Origin: Albugo candida
Lineage: Eukaryota; Oomycota; Peronosporomycetes; Albuginales
Direction: 5' to 3'
Length of the DNA stretch: 64,000 nucleotides
Assembly: GCA_040437565.1 (NCBI GenBank)
Contig: JBDOQK010000004.1
Span: 859,723-923,722 of the forward strand
Shown here piece after piece: positions 1 through 10,373 of the stretch (positions are counted from its first letter, which is position 1; each line of letters begins with the position of its first letter). The position numbers were made by a program, and so were the translations under genes. Below the pieces are notes generated by a model. The model was not told the origin of the DNA, ran no database searches, and worked only from the letters and a program-made list of their open reading frames with translations.

Positions 1-586
1 TAAGACATGAGTGATGCACGACGTCATTGGGCTGAGAACGTATTTTGACGGTAGGTACGTATCAAAACGTGAATGTTTGTGGAAATATGGTAAGTGATAA
101 GGATTCGAGCGTCACCGATGGAGCCGTCCGGGGAAAAGAAGGATCTAATTTGAGCTATAGAAAACCTATTTAAGTTGGCTTTTCTATAAGTAGGTGCAAA
201 GTGCGCTATAAGTACGGTTAAAAGGTGGATAATTACTTTGGGTAAAGTCAAGTGTTTGTTTGTAATTTAATAGAAACGGTATAGTAAATCCTTTTTTTAC
301 AGACTGTGAAACTGTATGTAGAATGAGGCCTTCTGTTCTGAGCAAAGGCGCCAATCACTTGCGGTATAAATGTATAGGTTAAAGAGCTGTGCATAAAACT
401 CGTTATCAACAAATGATTGCTACGATATTGATGTGCGTAGTTCCTAAATGCTATATCAGCGTACGATAACTGTACACGTCAATTGACCAATTCATAATCA
501 AGAACGCATGTCAGTCGAACAATATATTACTCCATACACCCGCAGAGGCCATTATGTGACCGTTATACTGAACGTAGTCAAACCAT
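1..586. other. No gene recognised at window start
   Basis: This AT-rich stretch has only short open frames without recognisable domains. It lies downstream of the roadblock light-chain stop codon, so its last part is probably that gene's 3' untranslated region. I see no repeats or RNA genes here. Confidence 0.5.
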
Positions 587-998
587 CTAGCTATCAGTCG
601 CTGGTGTCCACTTCTGAATTACGACGACAAAAAAATCGTTTTCTACCAAAACAACATCATCGTGTGGTTTAGTTACAGCGTACTTATAGAGAGGTACCTT
701 GCGCCACCAGTAATTCTAATTTACGGAGCCGAATCCGCATAAATTGCAACGAGTTCTACGATCGTAATTTCAAACACTGCGCTTTTTCATACGAGACAAA
801 AACCTCTGGATTGATATCCCGAACAACTCCATGCGCTTTAACCGCCAATTCTTTCATGTACAAAGCATACTTTTCAGCTTCAGTAGATTGCATTTGAGGA
901 TGACGTCGTAACACATTGCCATTCGAATCGGCAATAACATATCCCTCTACTCCTTTAAAATTGCGGATTTGATTCAGCGCCTCTTCCACTTCAGACAT
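587..998 (-). CDS. DYNLRB: Dynein light chain, roadblock/LC7 type (3 exons)
   Basis: This is a subunit of the dynein motor that dimerises on the intermediate chains and helps hold cargo. I read three exons on the minus strand: 804-998, 698-755 and 587-642, with introns of 48 nt (756-803) and 55 nt (643-697), both starting GT and ending TAG. The product is 102 residues, against about 96 for animal DYNLRB1. It begins MSEVEEAL, has the FKGVEGYVIAD strand, VVRDINPE at the exon 1 end, then FMRIRLRKLELLVAQ and NDFFVVVIQ, which match the end of the roadblock fold (LRIRSKK...IMVAP...YFLIVIQ). Without the introns the frame ends early at 756, so splicing decides the C-terminus. Divergent to PIG-U with only 55 bp between start codons. 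Splice sites are inferred from frame and family alignment from memory. Confidence 0.9.
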
Positions 999-1053
999 AT
1001 TGCTCGGTGTACCATCTGTACCGGTACACGCACTAAACCGGTACATAGCCATC
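999..1053. promoter_or_regulatory. 55-bp shared divergent promoter/5' leader region
   Basis: The start codons of the roadblock light chain (998, minus) and PIG-U (1054, plus) are separated by 55 bp. Both genes must start transcription from this gap or from within each other's coding region. The sequence contains two ACCGGTAC-like words (near 1020-1024 and 1037-1044) but no clear TATA box. The promoter role is inferred from gene layout only. Confidence 0.5.
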
Positions 1054-3295
1054 ATGAGCCTGCGCCTCCCGTACGCGTCACTCTATTTGGTTTGCTTATT
1101 AGGCATTGCGCTTCGTATTTTCCTTTTCGCAAACACAAAGTGGCAAGTCGCATTATCACAAAGACCCGAACTCGTGACATCAATCTCGTCCTTTGAGCGC
1201 GTGAGAGAAAGCGTATTTTATCTGCAACGCGGCAGATCGCCTTACGATGGCGATACATTACATCAGCCTCCACTTCTTCTCCTATTTTTCTATCCATTGC
1301 TCACAATGTTTCCCAATCATGAAACTCTGACATATTATATTATTGCGATTACATTCATTCTACTCGATCTTATGGTTGCAATTCATTTGGCGAAATTGAC
1401 TCGTTGGATCCATCAATTCGGCGAAGAGAGCAAAGTACCAACATTCAATAATGAGGCAATATGGCTCGAGAAAGACTTTCCACTCTCGCCGTTGTTCAAG
1501 CCTGTTGTTCTCCCCACAACAGTGGCGGCCATGTACGTCGGATTATCACCTTAGCTCATATCCTAATGATATCTGCAGTTACTTACTGAATCCATATACT
1601 GTGGCTTCGTGTGTTGCAATGTCTACGGTCTCAGTCACACACGCTGTCATTATCTCTAGTTTTGTGTTTGCCACAAAAAGTGAGCAAGTTGTCTCATCCA
1701 TTTGGAAACGAAAAGAGTGTTTTGATGATTGTGTGTAGAGGCTATTTGGACAACTTCCATTTTGCTCGCAGTAGCAACGTATCTCTCATTGTATTCAGTC
1801 GTTCTGATAATTCCACTCGCTTTGCATTTGGAAATGGTACCGATACAAATTGAAGCAACAAGTGATCGAAAGGTATCACAATAAAATCGATGGGAATGCA
1901 TTCGTTCATTTATGTGTGTAGCTCGTAATATTATGGAAACTGGTATTGGGGTTTATGGTTTCTGTGGCTGCTTTGTTGTTCCTTTCGTATCGCCTCACGC
2001 ATAGTTGGACTTTTATTGAGGTACACGACTATGTGCTTTATAGTGAAATCGATCTGATTATGTCTTACCATAGAAAACGTATGGATGGATTGCGACTTAT
2101 AGCGATCTGACGCCAAATGTCGGGATCTTTTGGTATTTTTTCATCGAAGTATTTGATCGTTTTGTCCCATACTTTTTGCTGCTGTTGCACGCTCATCCTC
2201 TGATTTACGTCGTTCCGTTATACCTTCGTTTGTGGTACGTGGCACAGTTTTCAAATTGCATCGTGTAGCAACGATAGTAAATCATAGTCATCGACCACAA
2301 TCGTATGCGTGTACTCTCCTTGGAATTTTGACACTCTTTCAAGCGTACCCAACACTTGGCGATTGTGGTTTTTATTTGAGCTTTACAATGATGCATCCGA
2401 AAACAGTTATGAGTACGTGCTTTCATATGTATCAAACGTCGTACTGAATTTGGCTTTCCACAGACGTAAAGCACCGATTCGTCTATTTGCTCGGGCTCTC
2501 TGCGGCTACATGTGTGCTTCCGATTATGTGGCATTTGTGGCTGTATCCAGCTTCAGGAAATGCGAATTTCTACTACAGTCAAACACTTGNNNNNNNNNNN
2601 NNNNNNNNNNNNNNNNNNNNNNNNNNNNNNNNNNNNNNNNNNNNNNNNNNNNNNNNNNNNNNNNNNNNNNNNNNNNNNNNNNNNNNNNNGACTTATAGCG
2701 ATCTGACGCCAAATGTCGGGATCTTTTGGTATTTTTTCATCGAAGTATTTGATCGTTTTGTCCCATACTTTTTGCTGCTGTTGCACGCTCATCCTCTGAT
2801 TTACGTCGTTCCGTTATACCTTCGTTTGTGGTACGTGGCACAGTTTTCAAATTGCATCGTGTAGCAACGATAGTAAATCATAGTCATCGACCACAATCGT
2901 ATGCGTGTACTCTCCTTGGAATTTTGACACTCTTTCAAGCGTACCCAACACTTGGCGATTGTGGTTTTTATTTGAGCTTTACAATGATGCATCCGAAAAC
3001 AGTTATGAGTACGTGCTTTCATATGTATCAAACGTCGTACTGAATTTGGCTTTCCACAGACGTAAAGCACCGATTCGTCTATTTGCTCGGGCTCTCTGCG
3101 GCTACATGTGTGCTTCCGATTATGTGGCATTTGTGGCTGTATCCAGCTTCAGGAAATGCGAATTTCTACTACAGTCAAACACTTGTGTATCAAGTGTTTG
3201 TGGCACAGATTATCGTCGCTTTCGTGCATTCGACTATGGAACGTGACAAACGCATACAGCAATTTTGTAAAGTAAAAATTGAGAAAAGTGATTAA
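1054..3295 (+). CDS. PIGU: PIG-U, GPI transamidase subunit (Cdc91 family)
   Basis: PIG-U is a multi-pass ER membrane subunit of the GPI transamidase, which attaches GPI anchors to proteins. Exons: 1054-1532, 1579-1679, 1739-1872, 1922-2020, 2074-2234, 2288-2412 and a last exon starting at 2464. The last exon is cut by the gap at 2590 and continues at 3186-3295 after the duplicated copy. Six introns are 46-59 nt. Taking one copy gives 444 residues, close to human PIG-U (435), with no frame break. Family signatures visible: SPYDGDTLHQPPLL, YLLNPYTVASCVA, VATYLSLYS, SDLTPNVGIFWYFF, FQAYPTLGD, MWHLWLYPASGNANFYY. Start ATG at 1054 is chosen because it precedes the first hydrophobic helix. Exons 6 and 7 appear twice only because of the assembly duplication. 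DHHC-like gene begins 70 bp downstream. Confidence 0.93.
2094..3185. repeat. Gap 1 with 496-bp direct copies (assembly duplication)
   Basis: A run of 100 N (2590-2689) is flanked by the same 496 bp: 2094-2589 before and 2690-3185 after, in direct orientation with the copy ending exactly at the gap. This is the pattern left when two overlapping contig ends are scaffolded without merging. Exons 5-7 of PIG-U lie inside; one copy restores a full-length protein. Confidence 0.9.
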
Positions 3296-3365
3296 TTTCT
3301 TTATTTTCTTATCATTATTTCCTTTATAATTTATAATCACGTTTTCGTTCATTCTATCAAGCGTA

Positions 3366-4023
3366 ATGTGCCACAGGGATGGAAAGAAGTGTTCATTCGA
3401 TAAAATTGGGTGCGTTGTCTTTGCAGTTGAACTTGAACTTGATTTCCTACTTTCCACTGAACTTTTGACACGCAGAAACACTACTGTACGTAATTTGTCT
3501 GTTTGGCAATGAGTTATTGTCATGTCTATAGGTACTTTACGGCGCTTCCGGGCGAAAACTAACGATTGGACCGCATTGGTATGGCGCTCTTGCGACGTGG
3601 TGTATACTCACAATAACGACAGTGCTATTCATCCGAAAAGAGCATATCTTGCATTCCACTACGTATACCTTTCTTACAGTCATTTTGTACGCGACGACAA
3701 ATTATTATTTCTATCAAACAGCGTTAAGGGATCCTGGAATCGTCAGAAAAAGCGATGATATCGAAAATGCGTTAGCCATAAGAGGAATCACGTCACAGGA
3801 CTCCTTTTGCGGTCTGCAGACGCACTCTTTTTGCGATATTTGTAACGTCAATCAAGAGGTATTCTCAGATCACTGTAACGATTGCGGCGTTTGCATCGCT
3901 TGCCGACATCATCATTGTCCTTGGATGGGGACTTGCATCGGTAAAAAGAACGCGCGCGCATTCAGACGATTCAATCAGACTTGGTTCATTTACGTCGCAT
4001 TTGTAGTGTATGCGAGCTTGTAG
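3366..4023 (+). CDS. DHHC-type palmitoyltransferase-like protein, short, with HHHC motif
   Basis: DHHC enzymes add fatty acids to cysteines of membrane proteins. Two exons: 3366-3485 and 3532-4023, intron 46 nt (GTACGT...TATAG), phase 0, giving about 203 residues. Visible in order: LYGASGRKLTIGPHW, a membrane helix (ALATWCILTITTVLF), a second helix (TFLTVILYATTNYYF), the RDPGIVRK motif (family TxDPG), a cysteine-rich domain (FCDIC..., HCNDCGVCIACR) and HHHCPWMGTCIGKKNARAFRRF. The catalytic Asp-His-His-Cys reads His-His-His-Cys. The frame stops within the third helix, so helices 3-4 and the C-terminal TTxE motif of normal 4-helix enzymes are missing. I could not find them downstream. It may be a decayed copy or an unusual short form; the ATG at 3366 is the first one in frame. 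Confidence 0.7.
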
Positions 4024-4346
4024 ACAAGTCAATTGCAATCGGTCACAAATGTCGTTTCCCGTATACAATTGTAATATAATGAGTAGCGAATTGTGTCATA
4101 CAAACATTTTGATTAATAGTTATGCACCAAAGGCACTAAATGAAGCTCCTCAGGCTGACCGCGTCTGCTGTAGCAAGACACAGTCTGACCAATAGCAGCA
4201 CTTTGCTAGCTCTAATGATCTGACTCACCTTTTGCAACCCATTTGAACCAAAAAATTCTTTGTATGCCTCAGCAACCGGAATTGTCAAGAGCTCATACAA
4301 TCAAAGCCTAATGCTTTTCATCTGCCCCATCCTTCAGACCTCATGT
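4024..4346. other. Convergent intergenic region
   Basis: This lies between the end of the DHHC-like gene and the stop codon of importin beta, which face each other. I see no coding similarity on either strand here, and in particular no DHHC C-terminal half. Confidence 0.5.
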
Positions 4347-7054
4347 CTACGTGCTTCGTATTTCTGCCAAAACCTTCTGCGTCCAAGCGGCAAGTTGTTG
4401 TGCTTGAGGATTTGATACATTCGACGCACATTCGTTCAACAGCGTTTTCACAAACACACTTTCCGGCAACTCTGGCACCAGTTTTCCCATTGACTGACCC
4501 ATATCGCTACAAAAGTCAGAACATCAACTAGTTATATCACATTCCAAGACCATCATTCACGACGTACCCAATCAAACCGACCGCAGCGGTGGTCACTGTT
4601 TCACTTCGGGTGGCTATATCATGCGCTAAAATAGAGAGAAAAACACCAATTTTGGGTGCATACTCCAACAAAATCGAAGCCTTATTGGCTCCTCCAAGAC
4701 CCTGAACAATTCCAGTCATCGCTTCCAGTACACTTTCACGAAGTACATTCATATAATCGACTGTTTCTTCATCGTCAGTTGCAATGGTGCTACAAGCCTC
4801 TGCGGCCTGTAAAATCATCAACATAGACGGTCCAACATAGCGATCATAATTCCCTTCAATCGCCAACGCCAAATCTCCAAAACAAGACAACACTGGCGGC
4901 TTCACTGTACGATTCAGATTTGGATTCTTCAAAATCTCAATCAGCGCGTCGACAATCTGATCACACAAAGGGAGTATTTTCTTCTCTAAAGCGCGACACA
5001 GATCACCCACAACGCCAACAGCCACACTACACACCATATATTCTTCGCTATTTTGCAAGCCAATTAAAAGAATTGGGCCAAATAATTGCATGTAAAGCTC
5101 AAATTTATCGCCGACAGCATTGGCAAGTGCTCCTGCAGCCATGAACGCTTCTTCAGCAGCCATAGCGTTACGAGTTGCAAACACTTGAAGTAAAGCGTGC
5201 ATGATCCGATCTGCTAGAGGAATGATATTTGTGCTCATTTTTTGAATTGCAGCAATTAAGACTCCACATAACAGCGCTTGTAAACCAGAAGGATCATCTC
5301 GAAGCTCCTCGGGGTGTTCGATGGAGACGCGGATGCTTTGTTCTAATCGATCTAGTATCACTGGAAGGCGAACCATAACATGGTTGGCAACTTCATCTGC
5401 ACCAACTTGAATCAGCATGTTGAGTGCTTCATAAGCAGAACCTCGAAGATTGCTTTCTGTTGCATTATCTCGATCAGCTGTTGCTAAAAGTTTGTCGAAT
5501 AGAGTATTATAATACGGAGAAAGAAGATGAACGGCGGAATCTCCAGACTCCTCGAACGCTTTCACAACGTTATGAATCGCGTAACAAATGTTGTGTGATA
5601 CACGAGGCTCTTGATCCAATCCGTGAACCAGTAATTCCATCAAATTTGGTAACAAGTCGCCACTGATACATCCAGCATGTAATTCACATATTCTTCCCAA
5701 TGTCCACGCTGTCGTATCGCGTACCAAAATATGTCGAAAGTTCATACAATTCATCAGTAAACCGAGTGCTTGATGTACGTATGGGGCCATCACTTTCGTC
5801 TCTGGACCATCCAAGATCGAACCAAACGCCATGATCGCTGCTTCTTTTTGACGCCAATCCTCACTTTGGATGTGAGACTGTATGAATTTCATTGTTAGAG
5901 GGACACACGAATTGTCGACTGTCTGAGCCACTAATGCAAGACAGGTAGCTGCCGCCATTGACATGTTCCAAGAATCTTCATCTTGATCTTCTTCTTGCTG
6001 TTTCAATGTTTCCGTCAGCAATGGAATCAGCGTATCCAGAACATGATGAACGTAATATTGACATGTGGGCTCGGAGCTGTCTTGGTCGGTCTGTTCCTCT
6101 GACGAATACCTCTTTTCCTCAATCAAGTCCATTTCCACATCACACATGGACGACCAGAATTCCAACGATTGTAAGCTAACTTCAGGCTGATCTTCTGTGA
6201 TGGCTTTGAACGTGAGCTGACATAAAACTTGCATGTATTCGTTCAGGAATTCATAATACAAAGTCGCTATTGTCGCGATACATTCAAAGGCAACAACGCG
6301 TGTGCGAATATCTGGAGATTGTGTTGCCTCACAAACAACTTGCATCAAATGATCCCGCTCTTGTTTTCGCTTGAAATTTGACGATACAAACTCCAGTGAA
6401 TTCCGTAACGCAGTCACAGCAGCGTACCGTACAGAAGGATTCCGATCGGCTCGTACGCCGTCAACAATTGCTGTGAGAATACGATTCGTGTCATGCTCAC
6501 TTATACTGCTGGGATCGTCAATCTCATCACACAAATACCCCAGACATTCCAGTGTTGCTTGGATGCATCCTTCCGCTTCAGAAGTTACGTTTTTCAATAA
6601 ACTTGGCAGTAAATTGGGCCAACTCTGCGTTGTGATTTCGATCGCTCCAAGTTTCGCAACAAGTTGAGCACTTGTGTGACGAGCAACCGTCTCTGATGAT
6701 TTCAAAACGCTGAGTGATGTCTCTTTGATTTGATCGCGAAGAGCTTGATTTAACTGAAACCAGGCTTGTATTTTTTGTTGTTGTAAAACCTCATCTTTCG
6801 CATCCAATACATTCTTTAAGTATAATCCTGCAGCTTGTCTTCCGACAATTGAGAATTCTTCTGTTGCAAGCGCTTGGACCAGAGTTACCATAAATTGACC
6901 CATTTGTGTCTGTAAGGCTGTGTTTAGGACATCTTCTGCTTGTTTCCGAAGTACAGGATCTACACGGGATTTGATAAGTACCTTCTCGTAAGACGAATAG
7001 GGCGATTGTAGTACCTGGACTTTGAGTATTGAGTAAAGCGTTGGAAATGTCCAT
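4347..7054 (-). CDS. KPNB1: Importin subunit beta-1 (karyopherin beta)
   Basis: This is the nuclear import receptor that binds importin alpha, Ran-GTP and FG nucleoporins, built of HEAT repeats. Three exons on the minus strand: 7015-7054, 4568-6959 and 4347-4506, introns 55 and 61 nt, giving 863 residues against 876 in human. Exon 1 encodes MDISNALLNTQSP and the splice restores the LRKQAEDVLN helix of HEAT 1. The large exon holds the acidic Ran/importin-alpha-binding loop region (ETLKQQEEDQDEDSWN, near residues 320-340) and many HEAT helices such as WRQKEAAIMAFGSILDGPE and ILVRDTTAWTLGRICE. The last splice turns GLIG into GLIGDMGQSMGKL, as in animal importin beta, and the C-terminus reads LAAWTQKVLAEIRST. 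The frame is intact, which argues against pervasive sequencing error in this block. Confidence 0.96.
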
Positions 7055-7242
7055 TGTTTGTTTGCTTTTTTCTTCTTTTGTTACGTTCTTTGGATGGATT
7101 TTTATCGAATGAATGGTCAAAAGGGTAGAATGAAAGGTATGACTTAAGTGAGTATCCACGGTGCTGACAAAATTGCGTGTACTGACAAATGTGTCAGCTG
7201 TAAAGGTCTTTTAGTGAATTGAAGTAAAGAGTACAGTTTTAT

Positions 7243-7526
7243 TCAGAATAAGAAGCGAAAGTATATGTAAACTAAAGATCCGAGACCGATTGCAACTAGA
7301 AAAGCTGCCAGCATTGTCGTGTCTGTTGTGTGATGTCTTTCCTGTTTGAAAGCTGATTCAAATAAGGAAATTAGAGTCAATGTTTATATACGGTGTTAAT
7401 TTTCGTACTGTTGGATGGAATCGCGTATCGGGATCGTAATTGAGCGGCACTCAGATTCGAATCTTGGACGGCTCCACCGCGATGATAGCGCTGCCGGAGC
7501 TCAGTAGCTGACATATCGTCATCCAT
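7243..7526 (-). CDS. Small tail-anchored membrane protein, 75 aa
   Basis: I do not recognise this family. Two exons on the minus strand, 7409-7526 and 7243-7352, joined by a 56-nt intron (GTACG...AATCAG), give a 75-residue protein. The N-terminus is acidic (MDDDM) and has an internal echo, ELRQRYHRGG and QLRSRYAIPSN, suggesting two related short helices. The last 22 residues are one membrane helix (MLAAFLVAIGLGSLVYIYFRFLF) followed at once by the stop, the layout of tail-anchored proteins inserted post-translationally into ER or mitochondrial outer membrane. It lies 190 bp downstream of importin beta's start, on the same strand. The gene call rests on frame, splice sites and the clear tail anchor. 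Confidence 0.6.
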
Positions 7527-7984
7527 AATCGTTGAAAACGTGAGCAAATTATTCTATTGGAAGAGTCCTTTCGACTCGATAAATATCTTTTGATATTATT
7601 AGCTCTGCATCCGATCACAGGCTTCTAAAAGCCTCACTATGCTTCGATAGTCTTCTACAAAAAGAGCGATTTCGGAGGTCGGCAAGTTGAAACTAGCGCT
7701 GAAAGTGTATATGTGTGGAGGGAAGCGAGCTAAGGCGACTACTAAGGTAAGAAAGCTGACCATCGCAAATGATTCGTCGACGATAATGATATGCGATACT
7801 TTTTCAATCGCTTTTTAAACTGACAATCTCCTCTAAATCATAATTGCCAGGTCCCCATCTGAGTCGCCTTTGATAGCGGTGCTCACCATAATGAGCTACA
7901 CCTCGGTGATTTACGTAAAACACTAAAACATTTGCATCTTTATACAAAGGGCTCGTGTGCCGCAATACCAATTACTACTTATTA
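7527..7984. other. No gene recognised
   Basis: AT-rich sequence with scattered stops in all frames. It probably contains the promoter of the small tail-anchored protein gene at its left end. I see nothing else. Confidence 0.4.
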
Positions 7985-8935
7985 TTACGTGATTGCCTTT
8001 TTGCATGAGAGGCTCCTATAAAGCCCGTTTACACAAATCCGTTCTTTCCTTTCCAATGAAGCAAAGTCTGGCGATATAGAAAGCTCGTCTTTGTGTACGT
8101 AGACTTCCCGAAACTTGAAAGTAGAGGCGCTCTGATAGAGTACTTTGGCTGTGGCTCGAACAACAGATCCATTCTCAATACTAATAAAGCCAGGAGAAGA
8201 TTGTGGGAATCCTGTGAGAAGCTTTTCCAATGCTCCTTGACTGTCGCTTGGCACAAGTCCGTATATCACACGAAAGTAATTTGAAGTTCTTTGGGCTGTC
8301 AGCGCTCTAGCTAGACTCCAAAAGCCAAAGAAGTGATGGCTTGCGCGCTTTCTTTGCATCCACTGCAATAAGATGAAGCTAGTCCAGATGAAGAATGGAG
8401 TAATATGACACCAAGTAATTGCTAAGCTTCCTGAGATCGGTATGCGCGCAAAAATAAAACATTCAGCATTGTTGATTCTAATGTGTTTTACAAGAATTCT
8501 ATGTGTGGTAGTAGTTGCGACGAAATTGCACCTTGTAGGGTGCGACTTGTGCCAAGTCATATGTAGGATCTAAGTCGCTATGATTACTATGTGTATCCGT
8601 TAAACAGTCCTGAGAACTTGGACTGAAAGACAATCAAGGCAAGATCGACATATAGATAGCTCCTGTTCAATCCAACGGAACCAAAGTCGTCGTGTATAGC
8701 AAACAGCATCAATACGTCGGAAACGTGACACAATGGATAAAATCTGACCCCCAATGAAATGAAAAGCTTGCGGCTTCTCTCTTTGCCAGTCAACAGAACT
8801 CCCACGCACAATATGAACATGAAACAGGACTCGTACAAAATTACAGCACCCTGCGATTGCGTCTCGACTTGAAAAAGAAGAAATCCGATCGCAAACATGA
8901 CAACGCCAAAGTATCATGATTTGAGGCAGAGCCAA
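7985..8935 (-). CDS. Putative multi-exon membrane protein, unrecognised
   Basis: Two adjoining minus-strand frames look coding but I cannot name them. The upstream piece (8587-8898) is hydrophobic, with helices such as FMFILCVGVLLTG and LMLFAIHDDFG. The downstream piece (7985-8500) has more helices (ITPFFIWTSFILLQWM) and a soluble tail ending in LSCKKAIT. Together they would make a polytopic membrane protein of about 280 residues split by at least one intron near 8520-8590, where several GT/TAG pairs occur; I could not choose among them. The neighbours are on the same strand. No catalytic motif is visible. Confidence 0.35.
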
Positions 8936-9344
8936 CCGGTACGTATTTATAAAACTGAAAGAAACAACTAGAAAGGGTGCCGCAAATTTTCAAATCGGGC
9001 ATCAATGAGGGATTGCAGCATGAAATGGAGGTGATGGTAGACCAACATCACCGTCAACCACCGTACTGAATCAGAATCGCAGCACTGACTTTACGATTTA
9101 CTATTATGGACGACAAAGAAGCATGAGGAGGCTGTCAAAGGATGTAACAATAGCAAGTACCGCCAAAATGTATCGCGGCGAAAGCAGAAGATACTACAAG
9201 TACGTCAAGCTGACAAGAGAAGTGAGCATGTATCCGATATATTAGTGCAAGCGTACTAGGAACCCTTCTCCTAGGAAATTGCAGTACTCTTCGTCCGGCG
9301 AAGACGAGCATTCAGCAATCCGGAGGTACTCTCTGCCCATTTTA
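8936..9344. other. No gene recognised
   Basis: Short frames only; no similarity seen on either strand. It likely holds the promoter of the upstream-starting membrane gene and the 3' end of the 342-residue gene. Confidence 0.4.
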
Positions 9345-10373
9345 TCATTTCTTACAAATCATACTTTTCCACAATTTTAGGGGGTTGAAAGAGGGAAAAT
9401 CTGATTTGGAAGTTGACTGCTGCGCATGTTTCGGTGATGACTTTGATTTTTCAAGCCGGACTATAGCCACAGTGTAATCCACACGCATTCCATCCGGACT
9501 TCTTTCTAGCTCCATACTATAGTGCAATTGCTCAAGAACTGCCTTTCCAAAAACATATTGACTGTCGGTGCTTTTCATTACTCTCAATTCGTTAACCTTG
9601 ATTTCGTGTAAAGACGGAAATTGCACAATTACAAACGTGGCTTTTGTACGTTCGAATCTTCCAAACAAATCAGCTGGTATTTCTAGAGCATCCGTATCCA
9701 AAGAAAAGTAGTAATCTCTGGCAAACCATAAGCTCTTATTTGTGTCTTTCACGTCACCAAATGACACAGCCACCTTCATATCTTGGACCAATTTGATACC
9801 ATTGTCTACTATTTCACCATTTTTTTCTTCATAGACACGTTCGAATACCATCATGTCACGTGTCCCAGATGAAGGGACTCGAGTGACTCGAGTGTTTGAA
9901 GAGAACCCCGCCATTGTTTCTTCACACGTCTCGTGATTCTTCTCGTGTAATATAATCATTTCTAATCCATACGATTCAATGCACACATTCTTGCAATCTT
10001 CCAGCTTCAAGTTGGCTTGGTCGATGTCTTTCAAAATATCGGGCCAAAGTTTGACTTCGTTGTCTTCAACGTATCTACATCGGTCGCCACTCAATGTGAC
10101 GCGCATACCATTCGCATACGGGCACGTGCATCGAACTTTATTCACGGCCATTGATAACCTAAATAGTCCAAGAATGATACGACTGCGAAATTCTCTCATG
10201 TTAAGGGAAATGGGCTGTGTTGTACGGAGTAAATACCAAAATGATACAAAGATTTCCAAAACTTGGCTCAAGTATTTTGATCGCAGTGTCGTCATCGTCA
10301 TCAGCTTTGGCCAATTAAAGATATGCAGACCATGGTTGGAACCTCGGTGTTGGCGTACTTTCTGTTGATCCAT
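9345..10373 (-). CDS. 342-aa protein with hydrophobic leader and cysteine-rich N-terminus
   Basis: I do not recognise this protein. It is a single uninterrupted exon from a genuine ATG at 10373; other in-frame ATGs lie at 10301, 10295 and 10199. With a start at 10301 or 10295 it has a short basic N-terminus and a hydrophobic stretch (LSQVLEIFVSFWYLL) that could be a signal peptide or anchor. A cysteine-rich segment follows (CTCPYANG, GDRCRY, DCKNVC, ETCEE), then a longer charged region with beta-like strands (SLWFARDYYFSLDTDAL, ATFVIVQFPSLHEIKV) and a lysine/serine-rich tail. The arrangement would fit a secreted or membrane-linked protein of a plant pathogen. The CxCx4G word is close to, but not the same as, the CX2CX5G signature described for Albugo CCG effectors. 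Function unknown. Confidence 0.55.
   Translation of the reverse strand: MDQQKVRQHRGSNHGLHIFNWPKLMTMTTLRSKYLSQVLEIFVSFWYLLRTTQPISLNMREFRSRIILGLFRLSMAVNKVRCTCPYANGMRVTLSGDRCRYVEDNEVKLWPDILKDIDQANLKLEDCKNVCIESYGLEMIILHEKNHETCEETMAGFSSNTRVTRVPSSGTRDMMVFERVYEEKNGEIVDNGIKLVQDMKVAVSFGDVKDTNKSLWFARDYYFSLDTDALEIPADLFGRFERTKATFVIVQFPSLHEIKVNELRVMKSTDSQYVFGKAVLEQLHYSMELERSPDGMRVDYTVAIVRLEKSKSSPKHAQQSTSKSDFPSFNPLKLWKSMICKK

Noticed and set aside
24-251. 75-codon minus-strand frame at the window start
   Set aside because: No domain, no signal, and adjacent to the 3' side of a compact gene; length is within chance in this base composition.
2288-3295. Recent tandem duplication of PIG-U exons 6-7
   Set aside because: The copies meet at a 100-N gap, show no differences, and removal gives a normal-length protein; the same pattern recurs at six other gaps.
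3149-3523. 124-codon minus-strand frame
   Set aside because: It runs antisense across the last exon of PIG-U and the first exon of the DHHC-like gene and has no recognisable domain.
4537-4566. Importin beta ending at the first TGA (VVNDGLGM)
   Set aside because: A 61-nt GTACGT...TGTAG intron restores GLIGDMGQSMGKL and a C-terminus of the expected length; stopping here would truncate the last HEAT repeats.
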